DNA from: Spirochaetaceae bacterium
Lineage (GTDB): Bacteria > Spirochaetota > Spirochaetia > DSM-27196 > Salinispiraceae
Length of the DNA stretch: 9,586 bases
Assembly (NCBI GenBank): GCA_007129335.1
Contig: SKVS01000263.1
Span: 1 to 9,586 of the forward strand
Reading direction: 5' to 3'
The position numbers and the translations under genes were made by a program. Below the pieces are notes generated by a model, which was given only the letters and a program-made list of their open reading frames with translations, was not told the origin of the DNA and searched no databases. This document shows, one piece after another, positions 1 to 6,639 of this stretch (positions are counted from its first letter, which is position 1; the number at the start of each line of letters is the position of its first letter).

Positions 1-1
1 A

Positions 2-1024
2 CTCTTCGATGAAGCCCTGGAACAGGAAAAGAGTATTGGCTTTGAAGCAAGTTGCGGGGGAGGAATTCCCCTCATACGGGCACTGTACGACGGTTTAACC
101 GCAAACTCCATTGATGCAATTTACGGAATACTAAACGGAACCTGTAATTTTATTCTTTCTGAAATGATTCAGAAAGATAAAACCTACGAACAAGCCCTTG
201 CAGACGCCCAGGCAGCTGGATTTGCCGAGGCCGATCCTACCCTGGATGTGACCGGTGGAGATACCGCCCATAAAATTTGCATTATGGCCGAGCTTGCCTA
301 TGGAGCAACCATCGATTTGGCCTCCATTCCGGTTCAGGGAATTCATGATTTGGAAACCGAGGATGTGCTTTTTGGCAGTGAAATGGGATACGTCATGAAA
401 CTCATTGCCAGTGCGGTTCAAGGCCGAAAAGGAGCTTTTGTCCGGGTGGAACCGGCTTTTATTCCCATGGATCATCCCCTGGCATGGGTAAACGGCAGCT
501 TCAACGCCGTTTCCATCTACGGAGATGCGGTTGGACATACCATGTACTACGGTAGGGGAGCGGGAGGGACCCCCACTGCCAGCGCGGTTGTAGCCGATTT
601 GGTATCCATAGGGATAGGAGCCTATCCCCTCCAGTTCAAGGCCCTTGCCCAATGGCCCAAGGATAATGGATCAGTAAAACTCCAAAAACCCAGCGAAATC
701 CGCCGGCGCTACTACATTAAGCTGCGGGTTCTGGACCGACCGGGAAATTTGGGTAAAATTACTACCATCCTGGGGAGCAAAACCATAAGCCTTTCTTCAA
801 TCCTGCAACATGAAATACCCGAACCAGAAGAATCCACCAAAATTACCGATGTCTCTGCAGAAATACTTCAGGAACCCTGTGTACCTATTGTTATTACGAC
901 CCATCGGGTGAAGGAAGCTCACCTGATTTCAGCTATTCGGGAAATCGAGGCAATGGAGGACATTCAAAGCGGAGTTTCGGTCATACCCATTCTGGATGAG
1001 CATCCGGAGTTCAGGGTTTTCTGA
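2..1024 (+). CDS. hom: Homoserine dehydrogenase, 5'-truncated by window edge
   Basis: Homoserine dehydrogenase reduces aspartate-4-semialdehyde to homoserine with NAD(P)H, the branch point to threonine and methionine, in the cytoplasm. The open frame runs from base 2 without a start, so about 340 residues are visible. The N-terminal Rossmann domain, about 90-100 residues in the usual ~430-residue enzyme, lies outside. Visible family signatures, numbered from the window edge, are GGGIPLIRAL (~19-28), GILNGTCNFIL (~42-52), AEADPTLDV (~75-83), the GGDTAHK block with the expected catalytic Asp and Lys (~85-91), and GRGAGGTPTASAVVADLV (~184-201). A C-terminal ACT domain starts near residue 235 (YYIKLRVLDRPGNLGKI) and ends close to the stop, which suggests feedback control by threonine as in other ACT-bearing members. 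It is convergent with the DUF554 gene, 6 bp from stop to stop, with no terminator in between. The identification is firm; only the true start is unseen. Confidence 0.96.
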   Translation, partial: LFDEALEQEKSIGFEASCGGGIPLIRALYDGLTANSIDAIYGILNGTCNFILSEMIQKDKTYEQALADAQAAGFAEADPTLDVTGGDTAHKICIMAELAYGATIDLASIPVQGIHDLETEDVLFGSEMGYVMKLIASAVQGRKGAFVRVEPAFIPMDHPLAWVNGSFNAVSIYGDAVGHTMYYGRGAGGTPTASAVVADLVSIGIGAYPLQFKALAQWPKDNGSVKLQKPSEIRRRYYIKLRVLDRPGNLGKITTILGSKTISLSSILQHEIPEPEESTKITDVSAEILQEPCVPIVITTHRVKEAHLISAIREIEAMEDIQSGVSVIPILDEHPEFRVF

Positions 1025-1030
1025 GCAAAT

Positions 1031-1774
1031 CTAGTGGAGCATGGGTAGCCAGGGGTCTGCCAGGGCAAACACCGTGGCCAGGACCAATGCAGGCAGGTAA
1101 TTTGCCGTGGGAATTTTCTTGATCCCCAACAGATTAAACCCAATCATTAATATCATTGCCCCGCCAACCCCGCTGATTTCACTGAGTATGAGAGGGTCTA
1201 CAGACCCCTGGAAAAAACTCGCCCACCAGGTCAGAACCCCCTGATACACCAAGACCGAGACCGCACTCCACAGGACCCCAGCACCCAGACTTGCAGCAAG
1301 CAAAATAGCCATGAATCCATCCATGACCGATTTGGTTAATAGAATTTCGTATTTTCCTTCCATCCCGGCTTGAATGCTCCCTAAAATTGCCATGGATCCC
1401 ACACAAAACAGCACCGATGCTTCCAGAAAACCTGCAGCGAACCTTGTTCCTGCAGCATGATGGTCTTGAGACTGTTCGGTGGTTTTTCCCGCTGACCTGG
1501 TGGTCAGCTGATGGATTTTTTTACCCAATCTGGTTATGGCCCGGTCGATCCCCATGAGTTCGCCAATAATGCCTCCAAGGACCAGGGAAAGGGCGAGGAA
1601 TAAAATTCTCTGGCTACGCAGGGCCATCATCATACCAATGACCAGGGTTACCATTCCAATTCCAATAAAAACGCTTTGCTGGAGAGGTTGATTCTTTTCT
1701 ATTTTCCGACCCATGGCCAGACCCAGTATTCCGCCAATAATGACCGTTGCTGCATTAATGATTGTTGCTATCAT
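1031..1774 (-). CDS. DUF554 family integral membrane protein
   Basis: This 247-residue protein is very hydrophobic and matches the DUF554 (YdfK/YqgA-type) family, whose biochemical function is not known to me. About seven or eight membrane segments can be read: ~1-20 (glycine-rich, IIGGILGLAMG), 33-51, 56-73, 114-134, 150-166, 168-185, 199-216 and 225-245. A charged and polar loop (~76-112, RLGKKIHQLTTRSAGKTTEQ) splits the two halves. Family-typical stretches are LGGIIGELMGID (~66-77), FCVGSMAILGSIQAG (~123-137), LLTKSVMDGF (~145-154) and VYQGVLT (~176-182). Length is normal for the family. The ATG at 1774 is the natural start, but it lacks a strong Shine-Dalgarno sequence. A TATACT -10-like box sits only about 8 bp upstream, so the transcript leader may be very short or absent. 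It follows the glp-type operon on the same strand after a 63-bp gap and could receive read-through from it. Confidence 0.85.
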   Translation of the reverse strand: MIATIINAATVIIGGILGLAMGRKIEKNQPLQQSVFIGIGMVTLVIGMMMALRSQRILFLALSLVLGGIIGELMGIDRAITRLGKKIHQLTTRSAGKTTEQSQDHHAAGTRFAAGFLEASVLFCVGSMAILGSIQAGMEGKYEILLTKSVMDGFMAILLAASLGAGVLWSAVSVLVYQGVLTWWASFFQGSVDPLILSEISGVGGAMILMIGFNLLGIKKIPTANYLPALVLATVFALADPWLPMLH

Positions 1775-1782
1775 GGACTCAT

Positions 1783-1809
1783 AGTATAGAAAACCCTATC
1801 CTCTTCCAA
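1783..1809 (-). promoter_or_regulatory. Possible promoter for the DUF554 gene
   Basis: On the minus strand TATACT (1788-1783) matches the sigma-70 -10 consensus at 5 of 6 positions. TTGGAA (1809-1804) lies 15 bp upstream; the hexamer at the ideal 17-bp spacing is a poorer TCTTGG. Transcription would start near 1776, almost on the ATG at 1774, giving a near-leaderless mRNA. The box call rests on consensus match alone. Confidence 0.3.
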
Positions 1810-1837
1810 GAGCGCTCAAGCTCGGTACAGCCTCAGA

Positions 1838-2332
1838 TTAGGCCCGATGACTCGTTACAACTTGAATAGCTTCGTTGTCTGAATTCTCTGACCCCTCCAC
1901 GGTAAGGAGCACCTGCCCCCGAGCCAGGGGAGCATGCAATTCCATGGCATGCAATTGGGTCAGCAAATCGGGTATACGGGCAACGGGGATCGGCCCGGTG
2001 GTCCGAACGGGCACACGCCGGGCAAAGGAGCTTCCTGCCACGGGAATCGTGGTGGTCACCATACGGGTCGGTGCAAGTACTTCCTCCCGTCCGTAGATTT
2101 CGCCCCGGGGGCAGCGGTTTCCGGTTATTGCAATGGTGTCGGGGTCCGGAGAGGCATCCTTAGCCAACCCACCCCTGAACATTACCTGCAGGTGGCAGCC
2201 CACCGGGCAGGCGATGCAAATGATTTCCCGGGTTTGCTCCGGATTTTCTGTGGCTGTTGCCGCCGGATTCCGGCTGTCGGGATTGTTGTTCCCTTGCTTG
2301 TTGTTCTGGTTACTGTTCTGTTGACTGTTCAT
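1838..2332 (-). CDS. DUF1667 four-cysteine protein, third gene of glp-type operon
   Basis: This 164-residue protein matches the DUF1667 (COG3862) family, small proteins encoded next to GlpA-like and COG0446-like dehydrogenases. The Cys pattern is C39-x2-C42-x3-C46 (ICIACPVGCHLQV) plus C74 in GNRCPRGEIYG. This arrangement could bind an Fe-S cluster, so a role as electron-transfer subunit is an inference. The rest follows the family: EEVLAPTRMVTTTIPV (~83-98), VPVRTTGPIPVARI (~107-120) and a C-terminal APLARGQVLL stretch. The first ~22 residues are an Asn/Gln-rich low-complexity extension (MNSQQNSNQNNKQGNNN), and the family is usually nearer 120 residues, so about 35 residues are extra at the N-terminus. 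The start is well supported: a strong GGAGGTGA Shine-Dalgarno sequence lies 7 bp upstream (2340-2347), and the ATG overlaps the upstream stop as ATGA. Confidence 0.85.
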   Translation of the reverse strand: MNSQQNSNQNNKQGNNNPDSRNPAATATENPEQTREIICIACPVGCHLQVMFRGGLAKDASPDPDTIAITGNRCPRGEIYGREEVLAPTRMVTTTIPVAGSSFARRVPVRTTGPIPVARIPDLLTQLHAMELHAPLARGQVLLTVEGSENSDNEAIQVVTSHRA

Positions 2333-3603
2333 GATAAACTCACCTCCAGGACCGAATCAGGTCTGAGTTCCAAATTACCCAGATCGAGTTTAGCCGGGTC
2401 AACCTGCATCATTTCCGAGGGTTGGATGTGGTTCTTTTTCTGTTCCTTGATGATTTTGCCATCCAGGGACAGGGTCAAGATTGCACCGTTTTTGACGATC
2501 ATCGGTCGGAACAGGATCGGCTGGGGTCGGGCTGGATCCAGGGTGCCGGGTACCAGGTAACGGATGTTGCTGCCGGGTTTCAGGCGGATTTGCCGTGCTG
2601 GTTGATAGCCTGAAAGGTAGGCTGCGGCATTTTCCCCGGCTCGGCGGGCTTCAGCTGAGACATAATCCACCAAATCATGAACATGCAGCCCATTGCCGGC
2701 AGCAAAGAGCCCGGGTACGGTACTCATAAGCCTGCAGTCCACCAGGGGACCGCCGGTTAGAGGGTTAAGCTGAGCACCGGCTTCCCGGGCAAGTTCTGCC
2801 GAGGGAATTAATCCCACCGACAACAATAAATTATCGCAGGCCTGGGTAAAGGTTTTGGCGGTGTCTGGCCGTCCTTCTTCCAGGGGGGTTATATCCACCG
2901 CCTCCAGACGGGTTCTGCCGTGAATTCGGGAAACTACGTGGCTGAGGTACAGGGGTATGGAGAAATCGTTCAAACACTGAACAATGTTTCGGGTCAGGCC
3001 CGACGGGTAGGGCTGGATTTCCACCACTCCGTGGACCCGGCAGCCCGACCAGACCAGTCGGCGGGCCATAATCAGGCCGATGTCCCCGGACCCGACAATG
3101 ACTGCATCCTTGCCGGGAAGGCAGCCTTCCATGTTGACCATCCGCTGGGCAAGACCGGCAGTGTAAACTCCGGCAGGACGGGTGCCAGGTATGCGGATGT
3201 TGCCCCGATTGCGCTCCCGGCAACCGGCGGTTAGAACCACCGCTCGGGTGCGAATGTGGAAAAATCCTGATCCCGGGCTGACACAAACCAGGGTAAATCC
3301 CCCTTCGTCGCTGCCAGGTATGAGCTCCATGACGGTGGTGTCGGTGAATATGGTGGCTCCCCGGGGTCCTGCCAGGGGGGTAACCATGTCTTCCCAACGT
3401 TCGGCGTATTCGGGGCCGGTGAGTTCTTCTTTGAATTCGTGGACCCCAAATCCGTTGTGGATGCATTGCAGGAGAATGCCTCCCAGGGTTTGTTCCCGCT
3501 CCACCAGGGCGGTGGTGCAACCGGCGTCCACCAGGGCTTTTGCAGCGCTCATGCCCGCCGCTCCGCCGCCGATTACTGCGGCATCAAGGGTGTATTCGGT
3601 CAT
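2329..3603 (-). CDS. FAD/NAD(P)-dependent oxidoreductase, second gene of glp-type operon
   Basis: This 424-residue pyridine-nucleotide-disulfide-type flavoprotein (COG0446-like) is predicted to move electrons between the GlpA-like partner and a nicotinamide or another carrier. The FAD-binding fold starts at residue 9 (AVIGGGAAGMSAA, G12-x-G14-x2-G17), with acidic E35 ending the beta-alpha-beta unit. GGILLQCIHNGFG (~41-53) is characteristic of this glp-associated subfamily. AGCRERNRGNIRIPGTRPAGVYTAG (start ~127) is the second conserved stretch, and VIVGSGDIGLIMARRL (~168-183) is the second dinucleotide-binding motif. FAAGNGLHVHDLVD (~300-313) is the C-terminal FAD-contact motif. About 90 residues follow as a small C-terminal domain. 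The ATG overlaps the upstream stop as ATGA and has a GGGAGG ribosome site (3610-3615) 6 bp away. Family is secure, while the physiological acceptor is not determined by sequence. Confidence 0.88.
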   Translation of the reverse strand: MTEYTLDAAVIGGGAAGMSAAKALVDAGCTTALVEREQTLGGILLQCIHNGFGVHEFKEELTGPEYAERWEDMVTPLAGPRGATIFTDTTVMELIPGSDEGGFTLVCVSPGSGFFHIRTRAVVLTAGCRERNRGNIRIPGTRPAGVYTAGLAQRMVNMEGCLPGKDAVIVGSGDIGLIMARRLVWSGCRVHGVVEIQPYPSGLTRNIVQCLNDFSIPLYLSHVVSRIHGRTRLEAVDITPLEEGRPDTAKTFTQACDNLLLSVGLIPSAELAREAGAQLNPLTGGPLVDCRLMSTVPGLFAAGNGLHVHDLVDYVSAEARRAGENAAAYLSGYQPARQIRLKPGSNIRYLVPGTLDPARPQPILFRPMIVKNGAILTLSLDGKIIKEQKKNHIQPSEMMQVDPAKLDLGNLELRPDSVLEVSLS

Positions 3604-5189
3604 GCTTGGCCTCCCTGGTTGGATTTTCCGGGCTGATCAGCTGCATTGGGTGCAGACACTTCGAGCTCTGACACCTTGGGCGCAGGCGGCGAAGTCCCCA
3701 GCAGAGCTGGAGGGCCAACGGGGAGGGCGAACATTTCGCTTCCCGGTCCGTTTTTGCTGATGTGCGACAAGGGAATTCCGGTCTCTTCATGGATGATTTG
3801 AATGGTGCGGTGGGTGCAGAACCCTCCCTGACACCTGCCTGCTCCGGCCCGGGCTGCAAACTTAATGCCGTCCAGGGTGTGGTGACCGGCCTTGACCGCT
3901 GAGCGGATTTCCGCCTCGCTGACCTTTTCGCACCGGCAAACGATGCGGCTGTAACCCGGATCGTGCTGATTCAGTTCTTCGGACTGGAAACTGGTTTTAT
4001 CTCTTAGGTGGGGAATTCGCTCCAGGAAAGGATCAAAATCCGGCTTCTCTTCCAGAATACAGCCTTGCTTTTTCAGCAGATTTTTCACGTACTCCCCAAT
4101 TGCGGGACTCGCCGTCAGTCCGGGACTTTGAATGCCAGCAACCTGAATCAGGTTTGACTGGATTTTGGATGGTTCGATGTAAAAATCCCCACTGTCCATG
4201 GCCGGCCGCAGTCCGGAAAAACTGGTTATGACATCGTTCATAGCGATAGCCGGAACCAGTCGCCGGGCGCTGTCGAAAATAGAATCCAACATGGTGCCGC
4301 TGGTGGCGGTATCTTCTTTGTCCAGAATATCCTCGGCAGTTGGGCCAACCAGGACCGTTCCCTCCACCGTAGGAATGACCAGCATACCCTTGGAAATGGA
4401 ACTGGGCACGGGAAACAGCACCTTGCGGGGAGCGCCGCGGGTCAGCTTGTCCAGCAGATAGTACTCCCCTTTACGGGGGGTAATAGTAAAATCCTCAGCT
4501 CCAAGAATCCGGGATAGATCGTCGGCAAACAGACCGGCAGCGTTGATAATCCACTTGGCAGAAACCTTTGTTCCATTCTTGGCGAACAGGGTGGTGGTCT
4601 GACCGTTTGGACCCTTGGCTGTGGAGTGTTCAGCCCGGGCAACCGGGAAATTGACCACAATTTCTACCCCGTTTTTCATGGCCGATTCAGCCAGGGAAAA
4701 GCCGTAACGGTAGGGTTCAATAATTCCCCCACCGGGGGCATGGAGACCGCCCACACAGTCGCTATGGAGTTGGGGATCCAGTTCGAGCATGCGGGAGCGG
4801 GAGCACATTTCTATGCCGATTGCGCCGTTGTCCACCCCCTGCTGATACAGGTACTCAACGTGCTTCAGTTCATCCTCGTGCATGGCTGCAACCAGAATGC
4901 CCCGCCGTTCGAAGGGAAAATCCAGCTCGCGGTGCAGGCGGTCGAACATCAGGTTGCCTTCTATTTCCAGACGGGTTTTCAGGTATTTTTTGTTATGGTG
5001 AAATCCGCCGTGGACAATACCACTGTTTGCCTTGGATGTTCCAAAGCAGACATCCGCTTCCTTGTCGATCAGAATGACGTCCAGTTTGTAGGCCGAAAGG
5101 ACCCGGGCTATGGCGCAGCCGCTGACGCCGGCTCCGACAATTGCCACGTCGGCGCTCATGCCCTGTCCGGGACTTAGTTGGGTGTACAT
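3600..5189 (-). CDS. GlpA-like FAD-dependent dehydrogenase with BFD [2Fe-2S] domain
   Basis: This 529-residue protein is a DAO-fold flavoenzyme of the GlpA/COG0579 group. By family it would oxidise glycerol-3-phosphate to dihydroxyacetone phosphate, or a related 2-hydroxyacid. The FAD site is VAIVGAGVSGCAIAR (~15-29; G19, G21, G24). SGIVHGGFHHNKKYLKTR (~56-73) and GGIIEPYRYG (~154-163) are subgroup signatures, and VAGIQSPGLTASPAIG (~350-365) is the C-terminal FAD contact. A BFD-like [2Fe-2S] domain follows with C418-x-C420 and C453-x4-C458 (VCRCEKVSEAEI, GRCQGGFC). Beyond ~480 is a Pro/Ala/Gly-rich tail of about 50 residues with no recognised domain. The ATG at 5189 has an AGGAG site (5194-5198) 5 bp away; an in-frame ATG ten codons on lacks a good site. 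It heads a three-gene operon with ATGA overlaps. No membrane-anchor GlpC subunit is present here. The substrate assignment is from family and neighbourhood, not proven. Confidence 0.88.
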   Translation of the reverse strand: MYTQLSPGQGMSADVAIVGAGVSGCAIARVLSAYKLDVILIDKEADVCFGTSKANSGIVHGGFHHNKKYLKTRLEIEGNLMFDRLHRELDFPFERRGILVAAMHEDELKHVEYLYQQGVDNGAIGIEMCSRSRMLELDPQLHSDCVGGLHAPGGGIIEPYRYGFSLAESAMKNGVEIVVNFPVARAEHSTAKGPNGQTTTLFAKNGTKVSAKWIINAAGLFADDLSRILGAEDFTITPRKGEYYLLDKLTRGAPRKVLFPVPSSISKGMLVIPTVEGTVLVGPTAEDILDKEDTATSGTMLDSIFDSARRLVPAIAMNDVITSFSGLRPAMDSGDFYIEPSKIQSNLIQVAGIQSPGLTASPAIGEYVKNLLKKQGCILEEKPDFDPFLERIPHLRDKTSFQSEELNQHDPGYSRIVCRCEKVSEAEIRSAVKAGHHTLDGIKFAARAGAGRCQGGFCTHRTIQIIHEETGIPLSHISKNGPGSEMFALPVGPPALLGTSPPAPKVSELEVSAPNAADQPGKSNQGGQA

Positions 5190-5237
5190 GGTGGCTCCTG
5201 TGCTTCCATGCTACACCGAGGAATACAACTGCGCAAG

Positions 5238-5260
5238 TTTATTTTCTCAGTGAAAATAAA
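5238..5260. promoter_or_regulatory. Perfect 9+5+9 inverted repeat, candidate operator between divergent operons
   Basis: TTTATTTTC (5238-5246) and GAAAATAAA (5252-5260) are exact reverse complements around the spacer TCAGT. The repeat lies in the 112-bp gap between the divergent glp-type operon and the sensor-kinase-like operon. It is followed by no T-run and is too AT-rich for a terminator. It covers the probable -35 region of the plus-strand promoter, as expected of a repressor site. It does not match the E. coli GlpR, FNR or Crp consensus, so the binding protein is unknown. Confidence 0.5.
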
Positions 5261-5276
5261 TGTCTTATACTATACT
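5244..5276 (+). promoter_or_regulatory. Probable promoter of the sensor-kinase-like operon
   Basis: TTCTCA (5244-5249) and TATACT (5266-5271) form a -35/-10 pair at 16 bp, with 4/6 and 5/6 consensus matches. A second TATACT overlaps at 5271-5276. The -35 hexamer lies in the middle of the 23-bp inverted repeat. On the minus strand TTGCTC (5294-5289) and TAGTAT (5272-5267) at 16 bp could start the glp-type operon, whose transcript would then carry the repeat in its leader. A second, weaker minus option is TTGCGC (5236-5231) with TAGCAT (5213-5208) at 17 bp. All are consensus-only calls. Confidence 0.4.
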
Positions 5277-5301
5277 GAAGATGGCATAGAGCAAAAGAAC
5301 C

Positions 5302-6639
5302 ATGAATATAGACCTGAACACTGCTTACATCATTATTTTCCTCATTACCATAACTATTACCGGAACAAACTGGTACCTCACCCGCTTTTTTCTACCTCCC
5401 AAATACCTCTTTTCCTGGAACATAAGCATGACCGTCTGGCTCATGACTTTGATCATGGTACTCATACAAGGCAGGTTCATAATTCTGGGACAGATTTTAG
5501 CCTCTCTATTAACAGCGGTGTACATGGTTTGGTTTTATCGCCCACTTATTCACCTGAGCAACCGAACTTCTCCGGGGCCGTTACGGGAGGTTATGTTTTG
5601 CCTTGCTTATTCTCTGATGGCATTTCTGGAAATATGGTATCTGCAGCTGAATCTGTTGCGACCAGTTATTCATAATTCCCTTATGGTGTATGTGTGTCTG
5701 CTGTACTTTTCTGACACCTGGTTTAACCGAGCCCCGGCTTTGGCTGCCATTTCCCGATCAGTCAGGCTATTTTTTTCCCTAAGCTTTCTGCTGTTTGGTC
5801 TGGCGTATTTTCTCAGGCTGCTAACAGCTCTGCCTGCATTACAGGCCCAGACCCTGTACGATGTGAGTGTTTACACCGTATTTTCTGTCCTTATTGGTCC
5901 CCCGTTCGTTTTTCTTGCTAATGCAAGCATGATCATGACGGGTATTGTACATCAGTTCACCAGAAAAGAAGAAACGGGCCAACGATACATCCGTCATGAA
6001 TCGGATGCTTTGCATCAACATGTGCTGGCCAAACTGAATCACGAACTCAATACTCCCCTGGGAAATATTCGCCTTGCCCTGGATATGCATGATGAGGGCC
6101 CGCTCGAGAACCGGCAGGAAGCAGCGAGCATTATCCGCACCGGATTCCAGCAACTGGCGGGAATCCTTGCTGATCAACCGAACACCTTTGACCAACCCCT
6201 GGCCGGGAGCACAGAAAGGGTGAGCGTACAGGGGTTTACCAACCAGCTGAATACTATTTTGAGCCGGGGCTTCATGGCTAACCGGGTACAATATTCGTGC
6301 ACCAATGACTTGTCTGAAGAACTTGAACCCTGGGATCTGTACCTGATCTGTGTGAGTTTTGCAGAACTGATACAAAGCCTGGCACTGCAGGATAGCATTT
6401 TGCTGACTATCCGGATCTGGCTCAAGGAATCACGGGTGTATGGGTCCATTACCCCCGGTAACACCCTGGTGTTGAATCCCAACTCTCCAAATTCACTGAC
6501 TTCTAGCCACCAACTTTGGTTTACCTATATACTCGAGAGCAGAAGCCAGGGAAAAATCGAGACTTTCAACCTGGGAAACCCCATAGAGTGTCAGTTTTCT
6601 TTCGCTGGGAACTCCAGGAACTCCGGAGGCTCCGGATGA
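5302..6639 (+). CDS. Seven-TM histidine-kinase-like protein with H-box but degenerate ATPase domain
   Basis: This 445-residue protein has an N-terminal block of about seven membrane segments (~8-28, 35-56, 59-80, 96-115, 125-141, 154-173 and 187-213). It resembles the 7TM input regions found in some sensor kinases. A cytoplasmic part follows with a convincing H-box: LAKLNHELNTPLGNIRLAL (~242-260), with His247 as the likely phosphoacceptor. The region ~306-435 has the length and strand/helix rhythm of a HATPase_c domain, ending GKIETFNLGNPIECQFSF. The N-box position reads FAELIQSLAL with no Asn, and no DxGxG (G1) or GxGxG (G2) box is visible. ATP binding is therefore doubtful. No response regulator is adjacent. 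Only a weak ribosome site precedes the ATG at 5302. The stop overlaps the next gene's start as ATGA. Histidine-kinase ancestry is fairly clear; the signal and output are unknown. Confidence 0.72.
   Translation: MNIDLNTAYIIIFLITITITGTNWYLTRFFLPPKYLFSWNISMTVWLMTLIMVLIQGRFIILGQILASLLTAVYMVWFYRPLIHLSNRTSPGPLREVMFCLAYSLMAFLEIWYLQLNLLRPVIHNSLMVYVCLLYFSDTWFNRAPALAAISRSVRLFFSLSFLLFGLAYFLRLLTALPALQAQTLYDVSVYTVFSVLIGPPFVFLANASMIMTGIVHQFTRKEETGQRYIRHESDALHQHVLAKLNHELNTPLGNIRLALDMHDEGPLENRQEAASIIRTGFQQLAGILADQPNTFDQPLAGSTERVSVQGFTNQLNTILSRGFMANRVQYSCTNDLSEELEPWDLYLICVSFAELIQSLALQDSILLTIRIWLKESRVYGSITPGNTLVLNPNSPNSLTSSHQLWFTYILESRSQGKIETFNLGNPIECQFSFAGNSRNSGGSG
6622..6636 (+). promoter_or_regulatory. Hairpin covering the ribosome binding site of the second sensor gene
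   Basis: TCCGGA (6622-6627), loop GGC, TCCGGA (6631-6636) forms a 6-bp GC-rich stem in the mRNA. It contains the GGAGG ribosome site (6625-6629) and the first base of the ATG at 6636. Ribosomes finishing the upstream gene, whose stop is at 6637-6639, would have to melt it. This fits tight translational coupling of the two proteins. Confidence 0.5.

Noticed and set aside
131..652. 173-residue antisense frame opposite homoserine dehydrogenase
   Set aside because: The plus strand has clear homoserine dehydrogenase motifs throughout, and the antisense translation shows no domain.
1025..1030. Bidirectional terminator between convergent hom and DUF554 genes
   Set aside because: Only 6 bp separate the stops and no hairpin with a T-run is visible on either side.
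1801..1825. CTCTT-CC-AAGAG and GAGCGCTC inverted repeats as a terminator after the glp-type operon
   Set aside because: The stems are 4-5 bp with no following T-run, so they are too weak to call.
2831..3760. Long overlapping open frames on other frames and strands within the oxidoreductase genes
   Set aside because: They are Pro/Arg/Ser-rich translations typical of shadow frames in GC-rich coding DNA, without ribosome sites or domains.
5260..5289. Nine-codon open frame in the leader of the first sensor gene, ending in ATG GCA TAG
   Set aside because: It has no ribosome site and no attenuator-like structure or codon bias, so it is probably chance.
6516..6635. In-frame 40-codon extension of the second sensor gene from a TTG
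   Set aside because: It lies wholly inside the upstream gene, encodes charged non-membrane sequence, and ATG 6636 has a good GGAGG site and the ATGA overlap.
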